5,231 nt of DNA from Ectopseudomonas composti (GCA_946886245.1 CAMPIF010000350.1:1-5231); one strand, 5' to 3'; counted from the first letter of the stretch, positions 1 to 5,231 are shown. Numbers and translations: made by a program. Notes: generated from the sequence alone by a model not told the origin.

Positions 1-2510
1 CCGGAGAGGCGTGCGACCAGGCGGGTGTCGTCGGTGCCGAGGTCGAGAACGATGGGGCTTTGTAGCCCGGATGAAATCCGGGGGCTGTTCGTTGCTGTGT
101 TTTCCCCGGATTGCATCCGGGCTACGGTCGCACCTGTAGGAGCGGATTTATCCGCGATTTCGGTGTTGCCTGCATCGCGAATAAATTCGCTCCTACAGAG
201 TTCTGCGTATTCGCATGCATTGCGTTGTGCCAACGCCCGCGCGGTGACGATATCCACCGGCACGAAGCGCACCTTGTCACCCGCTTTGAGCTGGCCGAGC
301 TGCCACAGGTCGGCCTCGATGATGGTCACCAGGCAGACGAAGCCGCCCAGGCTGGGGCCGTCCGGGCCGAGGATCACCGGCATGTCGCCGGTGAAATCCA
401 CCGCGCCGATGGCGTAGGGGTTGTCGTGGATGTTGGACGGGTGCAGGCCGGCTTCGCCGCCGCTGTCGCGCACCCATTCCGGTTTCGGGCCGATCAGGCG
501 CACGCCGGTGCGGCTGGAGTTGAAGTGCACTTCCCAGTCGGTGGCGAGGAAGGTGTCGATGTAGCGCTCGCTGAAGTATTCCGGCGCGCCGTGGGGGCCG
601 TAGATCACCCGCAATTCGCGCACGGCCGGCAGGGCCGGGCAGAGTTCGGCGGGCAGTTGTGCGCCGGCCTCGCGGTTGGTGAGCGGCAGCAGGTGCAGCA
701 CGTCGCCGGCACGCAGGGCACGACCGCCGTGGCCGCCGAACTGGCCGAGGGTGAAGGTGCTCTTGCTGCCCAGGTAGTCCGGCACCTGGATACCGCCGCG
801 AATGCTCAGGTAGCTGCGTGCGCCGGCGCCATTGATCGTGCCGAGGGTCAGGGTACTGCCGGCTGCGATCAGCAGCGCGGTGTTCATCGGCTGTTCCACG
901 CCATCGATGCTCAGTGGAATCTCGGCGCCGGTGACGGCCACCACGGCGTCGCAGTTGAAGCGCAGTGTGGGCCCGCTCATGGTGACTTCCAGGCCGGCGG
1001 CGCCTTCGTCGTTACCGAGCAGGCGGTTGCCCAGGCGCAGGGCACGGTCGTCCATCGGGCCGGATGGTGGTACGCCGACCGCCCAGTAGCCGAGGCGGCC
1101 GGGGACGTCCTGCACGCTGGTCTGGGTGCCGGCGCTGAGCACCTCGAAGGTGGTCGCCTGATAGACCAGATTTTCCAGGCAGCGCGTCCAGGGGTGGCCG
1201 CTGGCGAAGGGCGCGTCGGTGAGGATCTGGCGCAGGTAGTCGCGGTTGCATTCCACGCCGTACAGCACGGAGTCGGCCAGGGCTTTGTCCAGCGCCGCAC
1301 TGGCCTGTTCGCGGGTCGGCGCCCAGGTGATCAGCTTGGCGATCATCGGGTCGAAGTAGGGCGGAATCTCGCAGCCGGCTTCGACCCAGGTGTCGACGCG
1401 CAGCGCCTTGCCATCGGCTTCCGGAAACTGCACGGCAGTCAGCAGGCCGGGGCTGGGCTGAAAGTCGCGGCCCGGGTCTTCGGCGTACAGCCGCGCCTGG
1501 ATGGCATGGCCGCTGGGCTTCAGGCCGTTGGCGAGTTCGCTGAGCGGCGGCAGATCGCCGGCTGCCAGCTCGATCATCCAGCGCACCAGGTCGACGCCCC
1601 ACACCTGTTCGGTGACGCCGTGTTCGACCTGCAGGCGGGTGTTCACTTCGAGGAAGTAGAAGCGCTCCGCGATGCTGTCGTAGACGAACTCGACGGTACC
1701 GGCGCTGCGGTAATTCACCGCTTTGGCCAGCTTGATCGCCGCTGCGCACAGCTCATCGGCCATGCCGGCCGGCAGGTTCGGTGCCGGTGTTTCTTCCAGC
1801 ACCTTCTGGTTGCGCCGCTGTACCGAGCAGTCGCGCACGCCGAGGGCGAGCACCTCGCCCTGGCCGTCACCGAACACTTGCACTTCCAGGTGGCGGGCGC
1901 GCTGGATGTATTTCTCGATGAACACGCCGCTGTCGCTGAAGTTGTTCTGCCCCAGGCGTTTGACCGCCTCGAAGGCGTCGCTCAGTTCGGCCGCCGAATG
2001 GCAGACGCGCATGCCGATGCCGCCACCGCCAGCGGTGCTTTTCAGCATCACCGGGTAGCCGACCTGTTCGCCGGCCTTGAGTGCGGCATCGAGGTTTTCC
2101 AGCAGCTCGGTGCCTTCGAGCATCGGCACGCCGTGCTGCTTGGCCAGGGCGCGGGCAGTGTGCTTGAGGCCGAACACGCGCAGTTGCTCGGGCGTCGGGC
2201 CGATGAAGGCGATTCCGGCCGCTTCGCAGGCTTCGGCGAAGGCCGCGTTTTCGGAGAGAAAACCGTAGCCGGGGTGGATGGCCCGGGCGCCGCTGCGTCT
2301 GGCGACGTCGAGAATTTTCTCCACAACAAGATAGGTCTGCGCGGCCGGGCCGTCGCCGAGGGAGAAGGCTTCAGCGGCCTGCTGGATATGCAGGCTGGCG
2401 GCGTCGGCTTCGGAGTACAGGGCTACGCCGCCGACGTTCAGCTCACGCAGGGTGCGCAGGATGCGGCAGGCGATGGCGCCACGGTTGGCGATCAACAGTT
2501 TCTCGAACAT
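1..2510 (-). CDS. uca: Guanidine/urea carboxylase (biotin-dependent), C-terminus beyond window
   Basis: ATP- and biotin-dependent carboxylase, annotated in databases as urea carboxylase. The CgdAB neighbours and guanidine-II riboswitch make guanidine the likelier substrate. The protein starts MFEKLLIANRGAIACRIL, typical of biotin carboxylase N-termini. About residues 1-450 are the biotin carboxylase domain: ATP-grasp glycine loop KSTAGGGGIGMR (K157, G161-164), QRRNQK ending at K236, and EVNTRLQVEH with E288, N290 and R292. From about residue 455 (FEVLSAGTQTSVQDVPGR) to about 770 is the KipA-like AHS2 half of the carboxyltransferase. Residues 772-817 are encoded by two REP pairs, then SPIVLDLGTDDTRLVARLS begins the KipI-like AHS1 half. 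The frame is open to the window edge (836 codons); the family is usually near 1,200 residues, so AHS1 and the biotin carrier domain lie outside. The start at 2510 is supported by GGGAG five bases upstream. Function of the domains is family knowledge; substrate choice is inferred from context. Confidence 0.93.
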   Translation of the reverse strand, partial: MFEKLLIANRGAIACRILRTLRELNVGGVALYSEADAASLHIQQAAEAFSLGDGPAAQTYLVVEKILDVARRSGARAIHPGYGFLSENAAFAEACEAAGIAFIGPTPEQLRVFGLKHTARALAKQHGVPMLEGTELLENLDAALKAGEQVGYPVMLKSTAGGGGIGMRVCHSAAELSDAFEAVKRLGQNNFSDSGVFIEKYIQRARHLEVQVFGDGQGEVLALGVRDCSVQRRNQKVLEETPAPNLPAGMADELCAAAIKLAKAVNYRSAGTVEFVYDSIAERFYFLEVNTRLQVEHGVTEQVWGVDLVRWMIELAAGDLPPLSELANGLKPSGHAIQARLYAEDPGRDFQPSPGLLTAVQFPEADGKALRVDTWVEAGCEIPPYFDPMIAKLITWAPTREQASAALDKALADSVLYGVECNRDYLRQILTDAPFASGHPWTRCLENLVYQATTFEVLSAGTQTSVQDVPGRLGYWAVGVPPSGPMDDRALRLGNRLLGNDEGAAGLEVTMSGPTLRFNCDAVVAVTGAEIPLSIDGVEQPMNTALLIAAGSTLTLGTINGAGARSYLSIRGGIQVPDYLGSKSTFTLGQFGGHGGRALRAGDVLHLLPLTNREAGAQLPAELCPALPAVRELRVIYGPHGAPEYFSERYIDTFLATDWEVHFNSSRTGVRLIGPKPEWVRDSGGEAGLHPSNIHDNPYAIGAVDFTGDMPVILGPDGPSLGGFVCLVTIIEADLWQLGQLKAGDKVRFVPVDIVTARALAQRNACEYAELCRSEFIRDAGNTEIADKSAPTGATVARMQSGENTATNSPRISSGLQSPIVLDLGTDDTRLVARLS
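62..125 (-). repeat. REP inverted pair (REPIN-like), GTAGCCCGGATG class, inside the carboxylase gene
   Basis: Two 22-bp arms (62-83 and 104-125) are inverted copies with one mismatch. Each starts with the GTAG head and contains its own small hairpin (CCGGAT/ATCCGG). This resembles REP sequences dispersed by RAYT transposases in Pseudomonas; no RAYT gene is in the window. The pair is translated in the carboxylase frame, giving residues around VARMQSGENTATNSPRISSG, with no stop codon. A different phase would have met the TAG in the GTAG head. Confidence 0.88.
134..198 (-). repeat. REP inverted pair (REPIN-like), GTAGGAGCG class, inside the carboxylase gene
   Basis: Two 24-bp arms (134-157 and 175-198) are inverted copies with 22 of 24 positions matching. 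They begin CTGTAGGAGCG, a very common Pseudomonas REP class. The two differences fall on paired positions of each arm's own hairpin (GCGGA/TCCGC against GCGAA/TTCGC), so both hairpins stay intact. Read in the carboxylase frame it encodes CRSEFIRDAGN...ADKSAPTGA, the peptide this REP class typically yields when translated. It lies 8 bp from the other REP pair. Confidence 0.9.
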
Positions 2511-2515
2511 ATCCG

Positions 2516-2520
2516 CTCCC
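2516..2520 (-). promoter_or_regulatory. Ribosome-binding site of the carboxylase
   Basis: GGGAG on the minus strand, five bases before the ATG at 2510. It fixes the carboxylase start. It lies only 9 bp past the end of the palindromic element at 2530-2648. Confidence 0.75.
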
Positions 2521-2529
2521 GAGACAGTT

Positions 2530-2648
2530 CAAAGCTGCTGCGCTCCACCATGCTGCGTTGGCCGCCAGTTCGAAATGCTCATTTGCTCCAGCAAACTCCG
2601 CTTTCTCACTGGCTGCCGCCTTGCCTGATGTTCGCTCGCGACGCTTTG
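2530..2648. mobile_element. 119-bp palindromic MITE-like element, copy A
   Basis: The ends are the inverted hexamers CAAAGC (2530-2535) and GCTTTG (2643-2648). Inside are nested inverted repeats: GGC-GCCAGT with ACTGGC-GCC around 2561-2616, and TTTGCT/AGCAAA at 2582-2595. It shares the core CTGCGTT, AAATGCTCATTT and AAACTCCGCTTT with the element at 4354-4481, in opposite orientation and with nearly identical spacing. No transposase is encoded, so it would be non-autonomous. It separates the guanidine-II riboswitch from the carboxylase ribosome-binding site. The boundaries are my estimate from the terminal hexamers; no target-site duplication is clear. Confidence 0.65.
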
Positions 2649-2667
2649 CTCCTGCCTCGTATAAGGT

Positions 2668-2714
2668 GGCGGGCCGTCCCGCCGTCATTCGTCATGTGCC
2701 ACGGTCGTCCGTGG
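2668..2714 (-). promoter_or_regulatory. Guanidine-II (mini-ykkC) riboswitch
   Basis: On the transcribed strand P1 is CCACGG-ACGA-CCGTGG (2714-2699) and P2 is GGCGGG-ACGG-CCCGCC (2683-2668), separated by a 15-nt linker. Two perfect GC-rich hairpins with ACGR tetraloops, each closed by G-C pairs, are the defining architecture of the guanidine-II class, which binds one guanidinium per loop and usually controls translation. The next gene downstream is the carboxylase, with cgd genes upstream, which fits guanidine sensing. An SD-like AGGAG (2649-2653) follows P2 by 14 nt, but the current start codon is 157 nt from P2 because a palindromic element intervenes. No convincing promoter is visible upstream, so it may act within the operon mRNA. 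Confidence 0.9.
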
Positions 2715-2775
2715 TGAAAATTCGGGTGTCGCGTGTTGCCTATGCAGGAGGCTTTAACCGCGAACCGGCTGAGCC

Positions 2776-2805
2776 GGTGGATGTAGAAAGCGACATCCAC
2801 CCTAC
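2776..2805 (-). repeat. REP-like unit, GTAGGGTGGATG class
   Basis: A 9-bp perfect stem (GGTGGATGT at 2776-2784 with ACATCCACC at 2793-2801) and an 8-nt loop, with a GTAG head at 2802-2805 on the minus strand. It belongs to a REP class recognisable in pseudomonads. A small palindrome, CCGGCT-G-AGCCGG, overlaps it at 2765-2777. Confidence 0.75.
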
Positions 2806-2810
2806 GGGTA

Positions 2811-2832
2811 TCGCGGCTGAAGCCGCTCCTAC
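2811..2832 (-). repeat. Single REP unit, GTAGGAGCGGCT class
   Basis: On the minus strand it reads GTAGGAGCGGCTTCAGCCGC followed by GA. The head GTAG is at 2829-2832 and the GCGGCT/AGCCGC stem is at 2813-2826. It is the same broad class as the pair at 134-198 inside the carboxylase gene but is a lone unit here. Confidence 0.82.
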
Positions 2833-2845
2833 GGGAAATGCTCAG

Positions 2846-2896
2846 CGTAGGGCGGGTGAAACCCGCCGGGCCTTGGCGGGTTTCACCCGCCCTACG
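2846..2896. repeat. 22-bp perfect inverted REP pair abutting the upstream stop codon
   Basis: Arms 2846-2867 and 2875-2896 are exact reverse complements around a 7-nt loop; both carry the GTAGGGCGGGTG head and an internal hairpin. The last base touches the TGA of the DUF1989 gene at 2897-3532. In the mRNA it would form a very stable hairpin. There is no T-tract after it on the transcribed strand, so a mRNA-stabilising or partial attenuating role is more plausible than simple intrinsic termination. Confidence 0.85.
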
Positions 2897-3532
2897 TCAG
2901 TTCCAGACCAGCACCTCGGCTGGCGTCGGGTTCCAGCCGTTGCACGGGTTGTTCAGCTGCGGGCAGTTGGAGATCAGCACGATGACGTCGGCCTCGGCGC
3001 GCAGCTCCACGTATTTGCCGGGCGCGGAGATGCCGTCCTCGAAGGTCAGGCCGCCCTCCGGCGTTACCGGCACGTTCATGAAGAAGTTGATGTTGGCGCC
3101 GATGTCGCGCTTGCTCAGGCGGCCGTCGTGCAGGCTGGCGCGCAGGAAGTTGTCGCGGCAGCTGTGCATATAGCGCTTGTCCAGGGCGTAGCGCACCGTG
3201 TTGCTTTCCTGGGCGCAGGCGCCGCCGAGGGTGTCGTGACGGCCGCAGGTGTCGGCGACGATGCTCAGCAGCGGGTTGCCGAGGTTGGAGTAGAGCACCG
3301 TGCCGGTGGTCAGGTAGACGTTGTTCTGCCTGCGCAGGGTGCGCTGCGGGTCGAAGCGCTCGCGCGGGTTTTTCGCGGCGAAGAACAGGGTGTCGATCGC
3401 CTGGTTGCCTTCGAGGTCATGCAGGCGCAGGGTCTGCCCGGCCTTGACCTCGAACAGGTAGGGTTCGCCCGCCGGGATGGTGTGGCGGAACACGGCGGTT
3501 TCGGGATGCAGGTGGCTTGCGGTCAGGCTCAT
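2897..3532 (-). CDS. Carboxyguanidine deiminase subunit (UAAP2-type, DUF1989)
   Basis: A 211-residue DUF1989 protein, the urea-carboxylase-associated protein 2 type. Together with its neighbour it corresponds to CgdAB, which hydrolyses carboxyguanidine to allophanate and ammonium after the carboxylase step. Family marks visible are [15 protein letters not shown] (37-51), [14 protein letters not shown] (93-106), the cysteine in MHSC (C125), [10 protein letters not shown] (147-156), [21 protein letters not shown] (about 160-180) and [11 protein letters not shown] (189-199). C96, H99, C106, C125, C190 and C197 are possible metal or catalytic ligands; I cannot tell which act. No signal peptide or membrane segment is seen, so it is cytoplasmic. 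A longer in-frame start exists at 3790, but [11 protein letters not shown] at 3532 is chosen because it has GAGGA seven bases upstream and lies 10 bp after the previous stop, while the longer form would overlap that gene by 248 bp. Which subunit letter (A or B) applies is not certain. Confidence 0.93.
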   Translation of the reverse strand: MSLTASHLHPETAVFRHTIPAGEPYLFEVKAGQTLRLHDLEGNQAIDTLFFAAKNPRERFDPQRTLRRQNNVYLTTGTVLYSNLGNPLLSIVADTCGRHDTLGGACAQESNTVRYALDKRYMHSCRDNFLRASLHDGRLSKRDIGANINFFMNVPVTPEGGLTFEDGISAPGKYVELRAEADVIVLISNCPQLNNPCNGWNPTPAEVLVWN

Positions 3533-3539
3533 GTCGGCA

Positions 3540-3544
3540 TCCTC
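3540..3544 (-). promoter_or_regulatory. Ribosome-binding site overlapping the upstream stop codon
   Basis: GAGGA on the minus strand, seven bases before the ATG at 3532. It overlaps the TGA (3543-3545) of the preceding DUF1989 gene, suggesting the two deiminase subunits are translationally coupled. Confidence 0.75.
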
Positions 3545-4271
3545 AAATGTACTGGCGTTCGGTGTTGTGGAAGCCCCGGCCGTTCTCCGGGCGCGAGGTG
3601 CGGCAGAGCACGGTGATGCCGTCGCTGTCGACCTGACTGAAGCGAAGCTGCACCGGCTTGGGTGCGTACTGCGGGTTGGGGTCCATCGGGTGCTGCAGGG
3701 CGGTGAGCACCACCAGGCAGTCCATCGGCGCGTACAGCTCGATGTAGTCGCCGGCTGTGCTGTTGTCGGGCTGGAAGCGGAAGGCGCCATCGGCGTCGAC
3801 GTCCACGCGGCTGAACAGGTTGAGGTTCATCAGCAGGTCGAGCAGGTTCAGGTCCCACTTGCCCATTTCCACCAGCAGGTTGTCCATGCCGTTGCGGAAG
3901 AAGCCGTTGCGCAGTTCCTGGTAGCGGCCCTGGCCGTATTTCTCCAGCACTTCATCGGCATTCAGCACGCCGCCGAAGCTGTCGTGCCAGCCGCAGGTAT
4001 CGGCCGTGATCGCCGCCAGCACCTTGCCCATGTCCGAGTACAGGCAGTGGCCGGCGGTGAGCTTGGCGGTGTGCTGGCATTTCAAGGTATCGGGCAGGTT
4101 GAGGCGCTCGCTCTTCTCAAGGGCGTTGAACAGCAGCAGGCTGACGTTGGCGCCGCCTTCGATATCGGTGATGCGCAGCAGCTGGCCGCGCTTGAGGATG
4201 AAGGAGGTGTGGCCGCCACCAGGTACGGTCTCTTCGTACAAAGTCGGGCGCAGGGTAAGGGCAGTGGTCAT
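3543..4271 (-). CDS. Carboxyguanidine deiminase subunit (UAAP1-type, DUF1989)
   Basis: A 242-residue DUF1989 protein of the urea-carboxylase-associated protein 1 type, paralogous to its downstream neighbour. Family knowledge assigns the pair to carboxyguanidine hydrolysis (CgdAB). Visible marks are [29 protein letters not shown] in the N-terminal part (about 16-44), [11 protein letters not shown] (91-101), matching the [11 protein letters not shown] of the partner, NLFSRVDVD (151-159) and the C-terminal [18 protein letters not shown] (181-198), [11 protein letters not shown]93 and H96 are the cysteine and histidine shared with the partner; the later cysteines of the partner (its C125, C190, C197) have no obvious equivalents, so active-site residues may be unequally divided. 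There is no signal peptide. GAGGT lies about 4-5 bases before the ATG at 4271. It is separated from the binding-protein gene by a gap carrying a palindromic element. Subunit letter not certain. Confidence 0.93.
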   Translation of the reverse strand: MTTALTLRPTLYEETVPGGGHTSFILKRGQLLRITDIEGGANVSLLLFNALEKSERLNLPDTLKCQHTAKLTAGHCLYSDMGKVLAAITADTCGWHDSFGGVLNADEVLEKYGQGRYQELRNGFFRNGMDNLLVEMGKWDLNLLDLLMNLNLFSRVDVDADGAFRFQPDNSTAGDYIELYAPMDCLVVLTALQHPMDPNPQYAPKPVQLRFSQVDSDGITVLCRTSRPENGRGFHNTERQYI

Positions 4272-4275
4272 GGGT

Positions 4276-4280
4276 ACCTC
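4276..4280 (-). promoter_or_regulatory. Ribosome-binding site of the UAAP1-type gene
   Basis: GAGGT on the minus strand, four bases before the ATG at 4271. It supports the chosen start, which also gives the usual family N-terminus. Confidence 0.65.
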
Positions 4281-4298
4281 GGGATCAAAGCCTGGTCG

Positions 4299-4322
4299 TC
4301 AGGCGCCGCCAGGGGCGCCTGA
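4299..4322. repeat. Hairpin in the leader of the UAAP1-type gene
   Basis: TCAGGCGC (4299-4306) and its exact complement GCGCCTGA (4315-4322) around an 8-nt loop. A competing stem, GCCTG/CAGGC (4290-4294 with 4300-4304), uses part of the same bases, so the two are mutually exclusive. No T-tract follows, so this is not a classical terminator. Function unknown. The rest of 4272-4353 shows nothing else I can name. Confidence 0.5.
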
Positions 4323-4353
4323 TCATCGTTGCGATACGTTCGGTTTAGGGCGG

Positions 4354-4481
4354 CTCTAAAAACGTTGGCGAGGCAGTCAGCACAAGGCAAAAGCAGGCGA
4401 AAAAGCGGAGTTTACGAGTAGTAAATGAGCATTTTGAGCCTGTTTTTAACGCAGTGATGGCAACGCAGGTAGTTTTTAGAG
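4354..4481. mobile_element. 128-bp palindromic MITE-like element, copy B
   Basis: Terminal inverted repeats CTCTAAAAAC (4354-4363) and GTTTTTAGAG (4472-4481) match perfectly. Inside are AAAGCGGAGTTT (4402-4413), AAATGAGCATTT (4423-4434) and AACGCAG (4448-4454), which on the minus strand line up with the core of the element at 2530-2648. An inner stem GCCTG/CAGGC (4438-4442 with 4394-4398) and TTTAC/GTAAA (4411-4415 with 4421-4425) give nested hairpins. It lies 7 bp after the binding-protein stop codon. It has no coding capacity for a transposase, so it would be non-autonomous. Similar short palindromic repeats occur across gammaproteobacteria as far as I recall; the family name is not known to me. 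Confidence 0.75.
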
Positions 4482-4488
4482 TTGCCCG

Positions 4489-5231
4489 TCAGAGCTTGCC
4501 GTCGACGGCCATTTCTATGTAGCTCGGGTCGAAGCGCAGCTTGATGTTGGCGCTGTCGCCGGTGCTCACGCCGCCCGCGAAGGTCATGCCGATGGCGTCG
4601 GCACTGCGGGCGCCTTCGCCGAGGATGCCGTGCTCGAAGCTGAAGTTGGCGACCTTGGTCATGGTCTCGGGCAGGGCCGGGCTGGTGACGAAGTCCAGGG
4701 TTTGCTTCGGCGTGTAGAACAGCTTGGTGGTCGCCAGTTGCGCCTGGTAGCCGGCCAGGTCGGTGCCGGAGGCCTTGGCCATTTCGGTCAGGGCTTCGGT
4801 GGCTTCGGGCGTGCCGGACTGCATCAGTTCGAGAATCTCGAACCAGGCGCCGACCAGGGCTTTGCCGAAGTCCGGGTTGTCCTGCAGGGTCTGGGTGTTG
4901 ACCACCATCATGTCGAGGATTTCACCGGGGATCTTCGAGGAGTCGAACACCTGGGTGCTGCCGGGCTGGGCGACAATCTCGGCGAGCATCGGGTTCCAGG
5001 TGGCGGCGGCCTGGACGCTGGAGGTGGTATAGGCGGCGATGATGTCGGCGTCGGAGGTGTTCACCACCGTCACGTCGCGCTCGCTCATGCCTGCCGACTC
5101 CAGCGCTCGGGCGAGGAAGTAGTGGGAGACCGACAGCTCCACCAGGTTGACCTGCATGCCTTTGATGTCGGCCAGGGTCTTGCCCTCGCCCTTGATCAGC
5201 AGGCCGTCGTTGCCATTGGAGTAATCGCCGA
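4489..5231 (-). CDS. ABC transporter periplasmic substrate-binding protein, urea-carboxylase-region type (partial, N-terminus beyond window)
   Basis: The last 246 residues of a NitT/TauT-type periplasmic binding protein; the signal peptide and first part are outside the window. The visible part runs from GDYSNGNDGLLIKGEGKTLADIKG through VNLVELSVSHYFLARALESAGM, VVNTSDADIIAAY and VQAAATWNPMLAEI, the usual second-lobe pattern of this family, to FDPSYIEMAVDGKL and a TGA at 4491-4489. The closest family I recognise is the binding protein encoded beside urea carboxylases, so the ligand is probably guanidine, urea or a related nitrogen compound; this is context inference. An ATG at 5157 is internal and not the real start, because the frame continues with family-like sequence to the window edge. 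No permease or ATPase gene lies between it and the next gene. Confidence 0.9.
   Translation of the reverse strand, partial: GDYSNGNDGLLIKGEGKTLADIKGMQVNLVELSVSHYFLARALESAGMSERDVTVVNTSDADIIAAYTTSSVQAAATWNPMLAEIVAQPGSTQVFDSSKIPGEILDMMVVNTQTLQDNPDFGKALVGAWFEILELMQSGTPEATEALTEMAKASGTDLAGYQAQLATTKLFYTPKQTLDFVTSPALPETMTKVANFSFEHGILGEGARSADAIGMTFAGGVSTGDSANIKLRFDPSYIEMAVDGKL

Noticed and set aside
2443..2688. An 81-codon minus-strand frame overlapping the carboxylase start.
   Set aside because: It is mostly the translation of the palindromic element and riboswitch region, has no RBS, and runs out of frame into the carboxylase gene.
2684..2704. A TGGCAC sequence on the minus strand resembling half of a sigma-54 promoter.
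   Set aside because: There is no GC/TTGC element at the required spacing, and the bases are part of riboswitch P1 and its linker.
111..2717. An 868-codon open frame on the plus strand across most of the carboxylase gene.
   Set aside because: Its translation is rich in Ala, Gly, His, Val and Gln with no family resemblance, as expected antisense to a GC-rich gene. The minus strand carries clear biotin carboxylase motifs over the same bases.
2715..2764. Internal sigma-70 promoter just upstream of the riboswitch.
   Set aside because: I found no -35/-10 pair with acceptable match and spacing on the minus strand; an internal promoter cannot be excluded but is not supported by the sequence.
2846..2896. 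Intrinsic terminator after the UAAP2-type gene.
   Set aside because: The stem is very strong but has no T-tract on the transcribed strand, and both arms have GTAG-headed REP structure, so REP pair is the better reading.
2897..3790. A 297-residue version of the UAAP2-type protein starting at 3790.
   Set aside because: The extra 86 residues are low-complexity, overlap the upstream gene by 248 bp in another frame and lack family resemblance. The start at 3532 has an RBS and normal family length.
4290..4304. A second guanidine-II hairpin before the UAAP1-type gene.
   Set aside because: The loop is five bases (ACGAC), a four-base ACGA loop would leave a T-C mismatch next to the closing pair, and no partner ACGR hairpin lies nearby.

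Overview
This window looks like a Pseudomonas sensu lato chromosome. The DNA is GC-rich, the predicted proteins resemble pseudomonad families, and several GTAG-headed REP palindromes typical of the genus are present. The P. mendocina/stutzeri side of the genus is a guess. All real genes run on the minus strand, so the operon reads from high to low coordinates. Both ends of the window cut a gene.

In transcription order the window holds: (1) the C-terminal 246 residues of a periplasmic substrate-binding protein of the NitT/TauT type found beside urea carboxylases (4489-5231); (2) a 217-bp gap, most of it a 128-bp palindromic MITE-like element (4354-4481); (3) two DUF1989 proteins 10 bp apart (3543-4271 and 2897-3532), the UAAP1/UAAP2 pair now known as the two subunits of carboxyguanidine deiminase (CgdAB); (4) a 386-bp gap (2511-2896) packed with palindromes; (5) a biotin-dependent carboxylase annotated in databases as urea carboxylase (1-2510, C-terminus outside the window).

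The most informative find lies in the gap before the carboxylase. Read on the transcribed strand, 2668-2714 is two perfect 6-bp GC-rich hairpins with loops ACGA and ACGG, 15 nt apart. This is the signature of the guanidine-II (mini-ykkC) riboswitch. With CgdAB next door it indicates that the pathway degrades guanidine: guanidine is carboxylated to carboxyguanidine, CgdAB converts that to allophanate and ammonium, and an allophanate hydrolase (expected just beyond coordinate 1) finishes the job. The binding protein would then be a candidate guanidine (or related solute) importer component. The riboswitch sits mid-operon, so it can control only the carboxylase and genes after it.

Mobile palindromes have reworked this operon. 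A 119-bp palindromic element (2530-2648), related to the one at 4354-4481 but inverted, lies between the riboswitch and the carboxylase ribosome-binding site. Three REP units lie between cgd and the riboswitch, one being a 22-bp perfect inverted repeat that touches the stop codon. Inside the carboxylase gene, two different REP inverted pairs (62-125 and 134-198) are read in frame. They encode about 46 residues between the two halves of the carboxyltransferase region without breaking the gene.
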